Source of the DNA: Paenibacillus_E sp040812395 | GTDB lineage: Bacteria; Bacillota; Bacilli; Paenibacillales; NBRC-103111 | Reading direction: 5' to 3' | DNA length: 64,000 nucleotides | NCBI RefSeq assembly: GCF_040812395.1 | Contig: NZ_JBFNXH010000014.1 | Coordinates: 1-64,000, forward strand | Shown here: positions 24,464 to 34,190 of the stretch, piece after piece | Layout: the number at the start of each line of letters is the position of its first letter | Position numbering within the stretch: position 1 is the first letter of the stretch | Position numbers and translations under genes: made by a program | The notes under the pieces: generated by a model | Seen by the model: only the letters and a program-made list of their open reading frames with translations | Databases searched by the model: none | Told to the model about the DNA's origin: nothing

Positions 24464-27397
24464 TTACCATGTTTGACGCAGCGTAAACAAATCGCGCAGC
24501 TCCTCGTTCGAGAGTTCCGTAATCCAGCCTTCAGAGGTTGAGATGACGTTCTCACTGAGGCTCATCTTGCTTTCAAGCATCTCGTCAATCCGCTCCTCCA
24601 AGGTGCCAAGAGAGATGTACTTATGCACTTGTACATTGCGAGTTTGTCCCATCCGGTAGGCACGATCTGTGGCCTGATTCTCTACGGCAGGGTTCCACCA
24701 GCGGTCGAAATGAAAGACATGGTTGGCTGCGGTCAAATTGAGTCCGACCCCGCCAGCTTTCAGCGATAACACAAAAATTCCGGGACTCGAAGCTTCTGAT
24801 GACTGGAATGTATCAATCATCTTGTCGCGTTCTGTTTTAGGCGTGCTGCCGTTGAGGTACAGCACATTCTCGCCTCGATGGGCTTGCAAAATGTCAGCAA
24901 TGAGACGACCCATGCCAACGTATTGAGTGAAAATCAGGCAGGAATCGCCTTCGTCCCGAAGCTCGCTGACCATTGCAACTAAACGCTCCAGCTTTGCTGA
25001 TCTTGTGATGAATGCTTCTCGATTGTCTTCGGATCGCAAAGCGTCCTCCGATAGGCCTGCCTCCTTCGTGAGCAGCACAGGATGGTTGCAAAGCTGTTTC
25101 AGCTGGGTTAAGGCAGCTAGAATCGCGCCTTTGCGCTCCATGCCTTCCAGCTTTTGCATACGGGCCATGAGGTCCTTGACGGCCTGCTCATAGAGCGCTC
25201 CTTGCTCGGCGGTCAAGTTGATATAGACTTTCATCTCCAGCTTATCCGGCAAATCGAGCTGAATCGCGGGATCTTTCTTTTTTCTGCGCAGCATAAAAGG
25301 CTTGACCAGCTTCTGGAGCTGCGCGGTTCGCTCCTCGTCATGGTGCTTCTCAATCGGATTCGCGAACCGATGCTGAAACCCGCGCTGGTTCCCCAGGTAA
25401 CCGGGATTAAGGAAATCATAAATCGACCAGAGCTCGGAAAGACGGTTCTCAATGGGTGTTCCTGTCAACGCTATGCGGTGCTTTGCCTGGAAGGATCGTA
25501 CAGCGCCCGATTGCTTGTTTTGGGCATTCTTGATGTTCTGGGCTTCGTCCAGACAGAGGGAGCTCCACATGATTTCTTGTAGGTTGTCTTGATCTAGCAG
25601 TGCCGTCGTATAAGAGGTAATCACAACATCCACATCTGACAAAGCCGCTGTGAAAGGCTCGCCGCTTAAGCGTCCCTTGCCATAATGAAGATGAACCCTC
25701 AAGTCGGGAGCGAAGCGGGCGATTTCCTTCTGCCAGTTGCCCAGTACGGATGTGGGGCAGACGAGCAGGGCAGGATGCTCCGATTCTTCGCGATGATGCA
25801 GTAAGTAGGTGATGAATTGTATCGTTTTCCCAAGGCCCATGTCATCGGCTAAACAGGCGCCAAGCCCGTTTTGTCTCAGGAAGCTCAACCACGTGAACCC
25901 TTCCACTTGATAGCCGCGCAGTTCCGCATGAAGCCCTTTGGGTACGTCAAGCACTTTCAATTCCGAAGGCTGTCCAAGCTGACGCAGCAGCGCTAACAGG
26001 TGAGCATTCAGTTCGACTTCCAGTTTCAGCCGTTGCTCGCTTTCAGCATCTTCTTCCTCGGATGGGTTATCGTTCAGCGGCTTGCTTTTCTCCAGTTCAG
26101 TTAATAAATGCAGTTGAATAACATCCTGTAAGGACAAGCCATCTTCCGGATTCACGCTTGCCATGAGCTTACGGATCTGCTCCATGAGAGCCGGATCCAA
26201 GTAAACCCATTGTCCGCGAAAGCGAATAAGCCGTTCATTGCGGCTGAGCAGACTCGCGAATTCGGCTTCGCTCAGGTCCGTATCGCCAATGGCAATGCGC
26301 CAGTCGAAGTCTACCAAAGCGTTCAGGCCAAAGAGCGACTGGTTTTTCCCGCCGGCGCCTGGGGATACCCGCGCGCTTAACCGCGGTTTGCGTTTCGAAG
26401 CCGCTTCCCACCAGCTGGGCAGCATGACACTCCAGCCGTCGTTCAACAATTGGCGGCTTGCTGTTGTCAGGAATGTCCAAGCGGCTTCGTCGCTTAATGG
26501 CTTGGCAAAGAGCTCGCCACCGCTGTTCCAGTCAGGCAGGACCGCCTGTAGTCTAGTTGCCCAGCCCAGAGAACGCTCCTGAATATATGGACTCCAATCA
26601 GCAGCCCAAGTGCCGGAAGCCAGCCCGGAAGCGGTAAGGCGAATCGGCTTGAGTACCGCTGCTTCATGCTTATCCTGAAGTACCAAGCGTAGCCGCCAGT
26701 TTTCTTCGATCTCATCAGGCTCCATCAACTGCAGAGCAGGGCGGAAGGGAGCCATATCAGGCCGCCAGCCCAGTGCAACGAGCCATTCTTCTTCCGAGTA
26801 GGCGTCAGACGATAGGGCCGCTGCCGCTTTTGCCTCCTGGAATAACGCAGGATATTCCCGGCGAAGATCCGAAAGGGCCGCATCACTTGCATAATGCTCC
26901 GCTGAAACCACAGCGGAGAAGGCGGCGCGCAATCCTGATAGATCTTCGCCTAAACCAGCCGAGCTGCTTACCTTTTCCCAATCAAGCTTCTGCAGAGCAT
27001 CCGACTCGGCATCCCAAGTCCATTGCAGCTTGCCATTTCGGAAAGCTTGGTAGCTTGGCGCGTAACGACCTTCTATTGCTTCTTGATAGAGTACTTTCGC
27101 AACCTGGAGTATAGTCTTAGCCGCTTCGTTGCCGCCAGCCCAGCTAAGGACGTCCATGAATAGCGGCTCAGCAAAGAAAGGGAGCACCATCTCCGCTGGC
27201 AGGATCGTGACTGTGATTTCACCCGCTTGCTGCACGTCCAGTACGGTTCCATAGAAGGATGGCTCGTGCCACGCGAACAAAACCTTTCGGAATTTATCGC
27301 CTGATACATCGCGTCCGTCCTGTTGTCCCCAAAGTAATGCATCTCCGCTCTCGGTTAAATTTACAAATAACGTCATCTCATACAAAAGTGCGTTCAT
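24464..27397 (-). CDS. SNF2-family helicase (YwqA-like)
   Basis: A 977-residue SNF2/Swi2-type ATPase. The N-terminal 470 residues form the SNF2-associated region; then the motor: Walker A DDMGLGKTIQ, motif II DEAQNIKN, TGTPIENRL (motif III), and in the C-terminal lobe LSLKAGGVGLNLTAA and DRWWNPAVENQATDRAYRMGQ. The start overlaps the stop of the SWIM gene (ATGA), so the two are coupled. This order matches the ywqB-ywqA pair in B. subtilis. The pair probably remodels protein-DNA complexes in repair or recombination; the precise function is unknown. Confidence 0.9.
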   Translation of the reverse strand: MNALLYEMTLFVNLTESGDALLWGQQDGRDVSGDKFRKVLFAWHEPSFYGTVLDVQQAGEITVTILPAEMVLPFFAEPLFMDVLSWAGGNEAAKTILQVAKVLYQEAIEGRYAPSYQAFRNGKLQWTWDAESDALQKLDWEKVSSSAGLGEDLSGLRAAFSAVVSAEHYASDAALSDLRREYPALFQEAKAAAALSSDAYSEEEWLVALGWRPDMAPFRPALQLMEPDEIEENWRLRLVLQDKHEAAVLKPIRLTASGLASGTWAADWSPYIQERSLGWATRLQAVLPDWNSGGELFAKPLSDEAAWTFLTTASRQLLNDGWSVMLPSWWEAASKRKPRLSARVSPGAGGKNQSLFGLNALVDFDWRIAIGDTDLSEAEFASLLSRNERLIRFRGQWVYLDPALMEQIRKLMASVNPEDGLSLQDVIQLHLLTELEKSKPLNDNPSEEEDAESEQRLKLEVELNAHLLALLRQLGQPSELKVLDVPKGLHAELRGYQVEGFTWLSFLRQNGLGACLADDMGLGKTIQFITYLLHHREESEHPALLVCPTSVLGNWQKEIARFAPDLRVHLHYGKGRLSGEPFTAALSDVDVVITSYTTALLDQDNLQEIMWSSLCLDEAQNIKNAQNKQSGAVRSFQAKHRIALTGTPIENRLSELWSIYDFLNPGYLGNQRGFQHRFANPIEKHHDEERTAQLQKLVKPFMLRRKKKDPAIQLDLPDKLEMKVYINLTAEQGALYEQAVKDLMARMQKLEGMERKGAILAALTQLKQLCNHPVLLTKEAGLSEDALRSEDNREAFITRSAKLERLVAMVSELRDEGDSCLIFTQYVGMGRLIADILQAHRGENVLYLNGSTPKTERDKMIDTFQSSEASSPGIFVLSLKAGGVGLNLTAANHVFHFDRWWNPAVENQATDRAYRMGQTRNVQVHKYISLGTLEERIDEMLESKMSLSENVISTSEGWITELSNEELRDLFTLRQTW

Positions 27398-28950
27398 GCT
27401 AACAGCTTTCCTTTCTTCAGCTCTTCATGCAGCGCTCGCAGACGGCTATGGCGTTCCGCAAAGCCTGCCAAGAAGATTTCCCAGCGCCCGGCTTGCTTCA
27501 TCCTTTTATATACCTTCTCCAGTCGTTTAAGCAGCTTGACCGCCAATTTATAATCATGCCTGTTTTTTAAGGAAACATAATGGTCCACAGCTTGATGGTA
27601 GTAGGGGAGAAGCAAGTGTGGAGATTCTTTTTCGATTGGCTGCAAAACGCTAACCCGATGGTAGAGCGGATCATGTCCTTGGACGATTTGCATCTCTACC
27701 CAAATCTTCCATTTTCTTTGTTCGTACACCAATTCCTCAATGGGCTTCAAAGAATGAGGAAGCATCTCCTCCAGAATCCGCCATAAGATTTCCTCCGCCT
27801 CAGGAAAGTGTTCAATGACCCTTTTCCAATAACCCAAGTAAGCATTGAGGTCATTCGCCTTTTTGCCAGAGAAATAAGGTGCCGAGTTTTGTAACCAATA
27901 CAGGAGATCTTCCCCATTTTGAGTTTCATCGAGATGGTCAAGGAAAGGCATAAACAGAGCAACCGGCGCTTCTTTCAATGTACCGCTCTCTTCTAAAGCC
28001 TTCCAAGCATCCCTGCTCCTGGACGCTTGCAAATGCATGAATGCCATAGCGGCTTTAAGCGAAGGGGAAGAAGAGTCACTTAACAACTGTTTCAGAGCGT
28101 CCATTTCGACTGTTAGCCATTGTTCAACTTCGGGATGACCGGTTACCCCTATTTTCCACAGCTTCGTATATACGCCATAACTCTGGTACGTATGCCGTAA
28201 TTCTTCAGCCATTTGCTGTCTTAAATAGCTTAACGTTTGTGCGAAGCGCTCACTTGACTGAGTCAAACGGAATGCAGCTGAATGTTGTTTCAGCCAAGCT
28301 TGAATCTCATCGTATAACCGGTACACAAAGGAAGAGGAAAAGTAACTTACGCCACCTTGTGCGTGCTGCTCTTTTATTTTCCTAAGGATAAATAACTCTT
28401 GATGCAGATCAAAATAGATGCGGTCGGTATCCGTAAAAGGAAGCGAGATCTTCCGAAGGGATTGCAAATGATTGCGCAGCATATCCGAATAATAGCCTTG
28501 ATCATAGGAAGGCTTAATGGAGGACGTGAAAATATGCAAAAATTGGTGCCAGCCGGTTACATCCTTAGCAGGTAATTGCATGAGATCCTGCTCCGCGGTG
28601 GAAATAGTTGTGGATCTTTTGAGATAATGTTTGGCGTTTACAATTTGTGAAACGGGGTAACCCATCCGATCTGCAAGTTCCATCAACACGGCTGCCATGT
28701 GTTTGCATGAGGTGTGGACCGGACACGAACAGCGGCTTGACTGAATCTTCTCCAAAGTGAGAGTGATGCTATAGTCCTCCGAACCGTCTACTTTCGCTAG
28801 AACTGTTCGGTTATCTGACAGGGACAGCGAGGCTACCCGTTGTTGTTTATAGTAAGTAAACCCTCGGCTGAGTGTAACTTCATTGAAGGTTACTGATATG
28901 GCTTCAAGCAGCTTCAGCCATTGTTCATCGTTTAATACGGGAAGAGTCAT
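27394..28950 (-). CDS. SWIM zinc-finger protein (YwqB-like)
   Basis: A 518-residue mostly helical protein with a SWIM zinc finger near residues 75-90 (C-S-C-P-V-H-T-S-C-K-H, the CxCx(n)CxH pattern). The rest has no known domain. The frame extends 44 codons upstream, but AAGGAG seven bases before the ATG at 28950 sets the start. Four-base overlap with the downstream SNF2 helicase indicates a joint complex, with the SWIM finger likely providing DNA or protein contact. Confidence 0.85.
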   Translation of the reverse strand: MTLPVLNDEQWLKLLEAISVTFNEVTLSRGFTYYKQQRVASLSLSDNRTVLAKVDGSEDYSITLTLEKIQSSRCSCPVHTSCKHMAAVLMELADRMGYPVSQIVNAKHYLKRSTTISTAEQDLMQLPAKDVTGWHQFLHIFTSSIKPSYDQGYYSDMLRNHLQSLRKISLPFTDTDRIYFDLHQELFILRKIKEQHAQGGVSYFSSSFVYRLYDEIQAWLKQHSAAFRLTQSSERFAQTLSYLRQQMAEELRHTYQSYGVYTKLWKIGVTGHPEVEQWLTVEMDALKQLLSDSSSPSLKAAMAFMHLQASRSRDAWKALEESGTLKEAPVALFMPFLDHLDETQNGEDLLYWLQNSAPYFSGKKANDLNAYLGYWKRVIEHFPEAEEILWRILEEMLPHSLKPIEELVYEQRKWKIWVEMQIVQGHDPLYHRVSVLQPIEKESPHLLLPYYHQAVDHYVSLKNRHDYKLAVKLLKRLEKVYKRMKQAGRWEIFLAGFAERHSRLRALHEELKKGKLLA

Positions 28951-29255
28951 TGGAACGCTCCTTGGTAAAAATGAAAGAATGCTAACACATCTATTATAGT
29001 GCCGGAAGTCAATAAATACGATAGGTTCCAATATTTCAATTGACAGATAGAAGGACGAGTGGTAAATTTTAGGATAATTCATATATAAATCATAGGAATA
29101 ATACGAATTAACCTATATCAACACGAAGCGTTGCAAGGAGAACGAAGTTAAGAGGAGGGAGGCGCCGAAGGGAGGAAAAACCTCAGCTTTTCATATTTTT
29201 TTGGCTTGATCATCAAATATAGAACATTTAACCTCAGAAGGAGTGATTGATTGTA
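28951..29255. other. Divergent intergenic region with purine-rich leader
   Basis: This 305-bp gap separates the minus-strand SWIM gene from the plus-strand binding-protein gene. It must hold both promoters. A purine-rich block at 29130-29180 contains GGCGCCGAAGG, also found in glycine riboswitches, followed by GGAGG-AAAAA-CCTC, which could fold. The remaining glycine-riboswitch signatures are not evident, so I do not call a riboswitch. Confidence 0.3.
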
Positions 29256-30929
29256 ATGAGATTTTTTAAGCGGTCATACCGATCCACCTTATTTTCTGTT
29301 TTCATAGCACTGGTGCTTCTCCTTTCGGCTTGCGCTTCGTCGATTTCCACTCCGCCGGCAACGCCGACGGCCGCAGCTTCTCCGCCTGCTGCGGAAGCTG
29401 CGAAGGGACAGAGCGGCAACGCCCAAGCAGAAAAAATTCTCTACGTCGCCACAGTGAATCCGCCCGCAAGCGTCAACCAAATAAACACTCAAAGCGACGG
29501 AGCATCCGCTGTCGTTTACAGCTTGTATAACGATTCATTAATGGATGTTAATGATAAGCTTGAGTTTTTACCGAAAATCGCCCAGTCCGTTGAAACGAAA
29601 GACAACCAGACGTATACCGTCAAATTGAACCCTGCAGCCAAGTGGAACGACGGTCAGCCTTTCACGGCGGCAGATGTTGAATTTACATTGAGAACCGCCT
29701 TGCATGCGAAGGTCGACACCAATTTTACCTTCAATTTTATTGAAGGCTTGAATGCCGCAGGAAAGCTGGACGAGGGTAAAACAGACATTAGCGGCCTGAA
29801 CATCATCGATGACAAAACCTTTGAAATCCGAACGAAGACGCCCGTCGATCCGCTCGTGTTCAAAGAACGGTTCGCGACGAAGATTTATTTTCTGCCTAAG
29901 CACATTTTGAAGGATATCCCGCCTGAGCAAATCAATACAAACCCATACTTTCAAAATCCGGAAGTGACAATCGGCGCATTTAAATTGAGTAAATTCGTCA
30001 AAGGTTCCTACACAGAACTTTCGAAAAACACGAATTATTATTTAGGCGTGCCTAAGCTTGATAAAATTTTCGTTAAGGTACTGCCAGCCACAAACCTGGT
30101 CGCCCAACTTCAAACAGGCGAAATTCATATGAATTCCCTGCCTTTCGGACTTATTCCTATTACCGATTATGAGAAAGTGAAGGGTTTACCGAACATCGAT
30201 GTGACAACGTCCGAACCTACGGAGCCCGTTGAACTGTTTTTCAATACGGAGAAAATTCCTGAAAAAGCTCGTCAGGCCATCGCCTATGCGCTTAATCGCA
30301 AACTTATTGTGGAACAGTTGTTGAAAGGGCAGGGAGAAGTCGTTGATGGGGCGTTGCCCCCCACGCATCCCTATGCCAATACAAAGATTGAATCGTATAC
30401 TTACGATCCTGAAAAAGCGAAGAAGCTGCTGCAGGAAGCAAAGTGGGACTTCAGCAAGCCGCTTGTATTCTTAATTCCCGTCGGCAATAAGATTCGTGAG
30501 CAGGCAGCAGATATTTTGGCACAAAATTTGGAGGCGGTAGGTCTGAAAATTGAGGTGCAGAAATACGATTTCCCGACGCTGATTCAAAAAGTCCGTAAAG
30601 TTGAGTTTGATTTAACGATCTTTAACCGCGGGTTCTACGTGGAACCAAGCTCGTATTTCACATTTTTCAAAAGTGATGGTCCGAACAACTGGTTCAAATA
30701 CAAGAACCCGCTTGCCGACGATTTAATCCTCAAAGGCGAAACGGAGGTCATTCCGAATAAGCGGAAAGAAATTTACAATCAGCTTCAGGAAGTGCTTCAT
30801 AACGACTTGCCTGCGCTAGGTATATATTCCGAGAGGAGATTGCAGGCGGTTAACAAACAAGTCATCGGCGGTAAACCGCTGCGAATCGGCATGTTCAATA
30901 ATGTCCAAGAGTGGGATATCCAACAATAA
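29256..30929 (+). CDS. Family 5 ABC transporter substrate-binding lipoprotein
   Basis: A 557-residue lipoprotein: N-terminal signal with lipobox LLSACASS, an Ala/Pro-rich linker, then a family 5 extracellular solute-binding domain (PKIAQSVETKDNQTYTVKL, AKWNDGQPFTAADVEFTL, QAIAYALNRKLIVEQLLKGQG). This family binds oligopeptides, nickel and related ligands. No permease or ATPase genes adjoin it, so it is an orphan binding protein that may feed a transporter encoded elsewhere or act as a sensor. AAGGAG lies 12 bases before the ATG; a TTG nine bases upstream is an alternative start. Confidence 0.88.
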   Translation: MRFFKRSYRSTLFSVFIALVLLLSACASSISTPPATPTAAASPPAAEAAKGQSGNAQAEKILYVATVNPPASVNQINTQSDGASAVVYSLYNDSLMDVNDKLEFLPKIAQSVETKDNQTYTVKLNPAAKWNDGQPFTAADVEFTLRTALHAKVDTNFTFNFIEGLNAAGKLDEGKTDISGLNIIDDKTFEIRTKTPVDPLVFKERFATKIYFLPKHILKDIPPEQINTNPYFQNPEVTIGAFKLSKFVKGSYTELSKNTNYYLGVPKLDKIFVKVLPATNLVAQLQTGEIHMNSLPFGLIPITDYEKVKGLPNIDVTTSEPTEPVELFFNTEKIPEKARQAIAYALNRKLIVEQLLKGQGEVVDGALPPTHPYANTKIESYTYDPEKAKKLLQEAKWDFSKPLVFLIPVGNKIREQAADILAQNLEAVGLKIEVQKYDFPTLIQKVRKVEFDLTIFNRGFYVEPSSYFTFFKSDGPNNWFKYKNPLADDLILKGETEVIPNKRKEIYNQLQEVLHNDLPALGIYSERRLQAVNKQVIGGKPLRIGMFNNVQEWDIQQ

Positions 30930-30946
30930 TTAAAAACATCAAGAAG

Positions 30947-30983
30947 CAAGAAGCCCTCCATGATAAGCACGGAGGGCTTCTTG
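30947..30983. terminator. Hairpin terminator between convergent genes
   Basis: CAAGAAGCCCTCC and GGAGGGCTTCTTG form a 13-bp perfect stem. T-rich sequence follows on the minus strand only, so it best serves the PaaX-like gene, but the stem could also end the plus-strand transcript. Confidence 0.75.
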
Positions 30984-30994
30984 ACGCTATGGAA

Positions 30995-31795
30995 TCAGGA
31001 AGTGGGTAAGATCAGGGAGAGCAGCTCGGTGTCTTCCTGCAGGTGTGGAATCAGCTGTTGCAGATACTGGTTGTATGCATCCCAAGCCAGCTTCATCGCC
31101 CAGTCGCCGGGCAGAAGGTCTTGGGGAAGAAAGGGATCTTCCAGCAATATTTCGCCAAAAGCTTCGCCTAGCTCTAAAATTTCAAGCAATATTTTCCAAG
31201 CAGAACTTGAAGATTCATGCTCTAACGTTAGGCTCAATTGATTTTGCTTAGTAGCGGCCCATGCAATAAATTTCTCGTATTTTTCTTGAATGGCGAGGAT
31301 CGGCCATATGTGCAGCGCTTGCGATGGCGTGACACCGCCAAAATCCATATCGCCATGGACCATGCGGATCATGGATTCTAATTCGTGCCGCTCAGCGAAC
31401 GCGAGAACGGCTTCTTGCCGGTTAAAGGGACAAATGAACACGCCATCATACAGAAGTCCGTATCCGATGCCAACCAGCTCACGGCGGAACGCATTGCGGA
31501 GCGATCGCTGCTGCTCAGGGAAGCTGAACATAACAAGATGCCAGCGCCCATCCCAAGGTTGTTCGCCGCCGTTCATTTTGATTTGCAGACTTAAGATGAC
31601 GTGCAACCCAGCATCCGTAATCGTGTAGGTGCGATCTTCTGCGGTTATATAGCCCTTTTGCTTCAAGGAAGAAAGCGTGTTGCGGATAATCTGTTCGCTT
31701 TTCCCGCGTTCTTTATAAATATGAATCATTTCGGAAGTTGTCATTTCGCGTCGATGCCGAATCATATACAGAATTTGTTTTTCTAAAGACAACAT
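30995..31795 (-). CDS. PaaX-family transcriptional regulator
   Basis: A 266-residue protein with an N-terminal winged helix (MTTSEMIHIYKERGKSEQ, then RNTLSSLKQKGYI) and a middle Cas2-like domain (WDGRWHLVMFSFPEQQRSLRNAFRREL, then YDGVFICPF), as in PaaX, the phenylacetyl-CoA-responsive repressor. GAGG eight bases upstream supports the ATG at 31795 over a GTG at 31804. It is transcribed away from the biosynthetic block starting at 31989, with an inverted repeat between them. Control of that block in response to an aryl-CoA or other ligand is inferred. Confidence 0.82.
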   Translation of the reverse strand: MLSLEKQILYMIRHRREMTTSEMIHIYKERGKSEQIIRNTLSSLKQKGYITAEDRTYTITDAGLHVILSLQIKMNGGEQPWDGRWHLVMFSFPEQQRSLRNAFRRELVGIGYGLLYDGVFICPFNRQEAVLAFAERHELESMIRMVHGDMDFGGVTPSQALHIWPILAIQEKYEKFIAWAATKQNQLSLTLEHESSSSAWKILLEILELGEAFGEILLEDPFLPQDLLPGDWAMKLAWDAYNQYLQQLIPHLQEDTELLSLILPTS

Positions 31796-31897
31796 GGAGG
31801 ACACCTCAGCCTATGGGGGATCTACGAATCATTATAACCTAATCGGCTTAACAGCGACACTATTGGAAAGAGTGAACATTTTTTGTGCATAGAAACT

Positions 31898-31935
31898 ATA
31901 ACATAATTATTGACTATCGCATTTTATAATGTTAT
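31898..31935. promoter_or_regulatory. Inverted repeat in divergent promoter region
   Basis: ATAACATAAT (31898-31907) and ATAATGTTAT (31926-31935) are inverted copies matching at 9 of 10 positions, separated by 18 bp. TATAAT-like boxes overlap both arms. This is a candidate operator for the adjacent PaaX-type regulator. Confidence 0.5.
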
Positions 31936-31988
31936 GTTTTTTATCACATACAGAATTAACCAACAATGCGAGGAGGAGGAGAGGAGGC

Positions 31989-32915
31989 ATGAATAAACAC
32001 GTTTCCACATGGGTTGAACCTACCGTTATTGTGGTAAGCTCCTACATCAATGATCGTTGCAGTTGGATTCGCAGAGGCACGCGTATTGCCCATTCCCGCA
32101 TCAGTGGCGGCATCTTTATTGGATTTCAGTGCCAGCTGCTATATGCAGAGTTGTACGAGGCATCTATGCTGGGAGCCAAATGCCGATTGCTCGGCACGGA
32201 GGCGAATCCGATCTCTGTCGGAGCATATAGTTGGCTTGGCGCCGGCGTCACAGTGGACCCTGGCGTGCGGATTGGCGAAGGCGCAGTTGTCGGAGCCGGC
32301 AGCCACGTCACTGCGGATGTGCCGGACTATACGATTGCCGCGGGAAAGCCGGCAAAACTATTGAGAAAGCGCGAGGTGATCAAGGACGGTATACCGGAGT
32401 TCGCTGATTTCTTGGCATTCATTCGTCATCAACCCGTTACGACTCCTGCATATAACGAAGATGCTCAAATTGGCGAGGGGAATTTCATTACCGCGACGGT
32501 GCAATCGGGCGACCGCCTGCGAGTCGGACATCAATGTATGCTAATCGGACGGACGAATGCGGAAGGGAATGGCGGCATTCATGCAGGCGCCCATGTCGAG
32601 ATTGGAGACCGCGTCATTCTTGAGGCTCTTGGAGGGATCCATATTGGGGATCATGTCCATATTGGCGATGACGTGCTTATGGTAACGACAACGCATGATT
32701 ACGGCTTACTGAGCTTGCCGCAGCTGAGACAGCCAATCGTGATCGCGTCCAATGCGCGTATTGGCAATGAAAGTATCATCATAGGAGGTGTAACCATAGG
32801 CGAAGGGGCTACCGTTCTACCGGGGTCACTAGTTATAAAAAATGTAGGTCCTTACGAAACCGTGTCAGGCGTTCCAGCCAAAGCCGCGGTTCTTGAGGCC
32901 AGCCCTATCCAATAA
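31989..32915 (+). CDS. Left-handed beta-helix (hexapeptide) acyltransferase, tandem
   Basis: A 308-residue protein with two left-handed beta-helix regions. The first covers about residues 20-115 (SAGAYSWLGAGVTVDPGVRIGEG-type turns ending VPDYTIAAGKPAKLL) and the second about 155-300 (IHAGAHVEIGDRVILEALGGIHIGDHVHIGDD ... ATVLPGSLVIKNV ... SGVPAKAAV). Each ends with the usual AGxPAK-type closing motif, so two acetyltransferase-like units are fused. It starts at ATG 31989 after GGAGGAGGAGAGGAGG and heads the block facing the PaaX gene. Likely role: O- or N-acylation of a sugar or aryl intermediate; the acceptor is unknown. Confidence 0.8.
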   Translation: MNKHVSTWVEPTVIVVSSYINDRCSWIRRGTRIAHSRISGGIFIGFQCQLLYAELYEASMLGAKCRLLGTEANPISVGAYSWLGAGVTVDPGVRIGEGAVVGAGSHVTADVPDYTIAAGKPAKLLRKREVIKDGIPEFADFLAFIRHQPVTTPAYNEDAQIGEGNFITATVQSGDRLRVGHQCMLIGRTNAEGNGGIHAGAHVEIGDRVILEALGGIHIGDHVHIGDDVLMVTTTHDYGLLSLPQLRQPIVIASNARIGNESIIIGGVTIGEGATVLPGSLVIKNVGPYETVSGVPAKAAVLEASPIQ

Positions 32916-32924
32916 TAAACGGAG

Positions 32925-34190
32925 ATGATGCATTTGCGAATAACCTTAATTCCTATTGTAACAGGTTCAGGCCATAATATGAGAATCTATGCTTTAGCCA
33001 AGGCGCTGCTGCGCTTAGATGCTTCCCTTGAAATCGAAGTTTACTTAGGTTCGCTGCAATCGATATTTACACCGCTTTTCGATGAAATTGGCGTGAAGGT
33101 CACGGATTTATCCCCGAAAAAAGCAGTTGATCACGCGAAGCACTCTCATTTATCCGACTATTTAGATTGGACTACTATGCTAGAGGGCTATCTTTCACCA
33201 ACGTTTTATAATTCTCAGCGCATCCTGCGCTTAACCAATCTGTTGCTGCAATCAAGACCTGACGTTGTTGTGTCGGACTATGACTTCAGCGCGCTGGCCG
33301 CAGCGCAAATTGCCGGAATTCCCAGCGTGCTTGTGACTGAAAGGTACAACTTCACAATTACGAGCACTACCGATGAAGAGTTGCTGCAAGCAGGATTTCA
33401 AATCCATTCCGAAGAGCTTCAGCAGATTCGCACGGTATTGAACCAGCTATTCGACAATCTTACGCAGTCTGCTACCTATGTATTGACAGACAAACCCTAC
33501 TTGGCACAAATCGACCAAGGTACGTTAGCCCATAAGCTCATTGATGAAGGCAAAATGCAGTTTGTCGGCCCCATGATCAGGCCCATCGACAAGGTGCTCA
33601 ACCAACGCCAGGAGCGTGAGCAATTCGGCATCGGCGAGGATGACTTTCTGGTCATTGCCACAATGGGCGGCACCTCGATGTTCCGTGAAAATATGGTGGC
33701 TATGCAGGAAGCTTATTTACAAACATTTGCCCGCTTGAAACAGAAGATTCCACAAGCGAGAATAATTATCATCGCCCGCGAAAATATTGAGGTTCCGGAA
33801 GGCGTTGTCTGCGTAACCTACGTGCCCAATTGGATTCCGCTGCTCCGCTCAGCGGACGTCGTGCTGGCTCACCCGGGCTGGATCACGGTGACGGAGATTT
33901 CGGCACTGCGAATTCCAACGGTATTTCTGCTTAGTTCGCCAAAAGAATATCACGAGTTAGAAGCCTTCCGCCGTTTAGAACTGCTTGGATATGTTGTACA
34001 GCTAGGGCTGGATAGCGAGTCGTTGACGAGCAAGATTTTGCGGCTGAGCGATCCGCAAGAGGTCGAGAAGCTGGATGCGTCATACGCGAAGGTAGCCCCG
34101 GATACTGAAGGCGCGCAGCGCGCCGCCGAATGGATTCGGAAGGCGGCAAAGCAGGCAGCCGTTGCCTCGGCACAACCCGTGTCGCTGTAA
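32925..34190 (+). CDS. UGT-like GT-B glycosyltransferase
   Basis: A 421-residue GT-B glycosyltransferase. The N-terminal part begins LRITLIPIVTGSGHNMRIYALAKALL, and the C-terminal donor domain has VIATMGGTSMF and PLLRSADVVLAHPGWITVTEISALRIPTVFLL, the donor-binding region as in MurG/UGT enzymes. The start is uncertain: ATG at 32925 or 32928, or TTG at 32934, all behind GGAG. Nine bp after the acyltransferase gene and overlapping the next gene by one base. It may use the dTDP-sugar made by RmlA/RmlB encoded in the same block. Confidence 0.82.
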   Translation: MMHLRITLIPIVTGSGHNMRIYALAKALLRLDASLEIEVYLGSLQSIFTPLFDEIGVKVTDLSPKKAVDHAKHSHLSDYLDWTTMLEGYLSPTFYNSQRILRLTNLLLQSRPDVVVSDYDFSALAAAQIAGIPSVLVTERYNFTITSTTDEELLQAGFQIHSEELQQIRTVLNQLFDNLTQSATYVLTDKPYLAQIDQGTLAHKLIDEGKMQFVGPMIRPIDKVLNQRQEREQFGIGEDDFLVIATMGGTSMFRENMVAMQEAYLQTFARLKQKIPQARIIIIARENIEVPEGVVCVTYVPNWIPLLRSADVVLAHPGWITVTEISALRIPTVFLLSSPKEYHELEAFRRLELLGYVVQLGLDSESLTSKILRLSDPQEVEKLDASYAKVAPDTEGAQRAAEWIRKAAKQAAVASAQPVSL

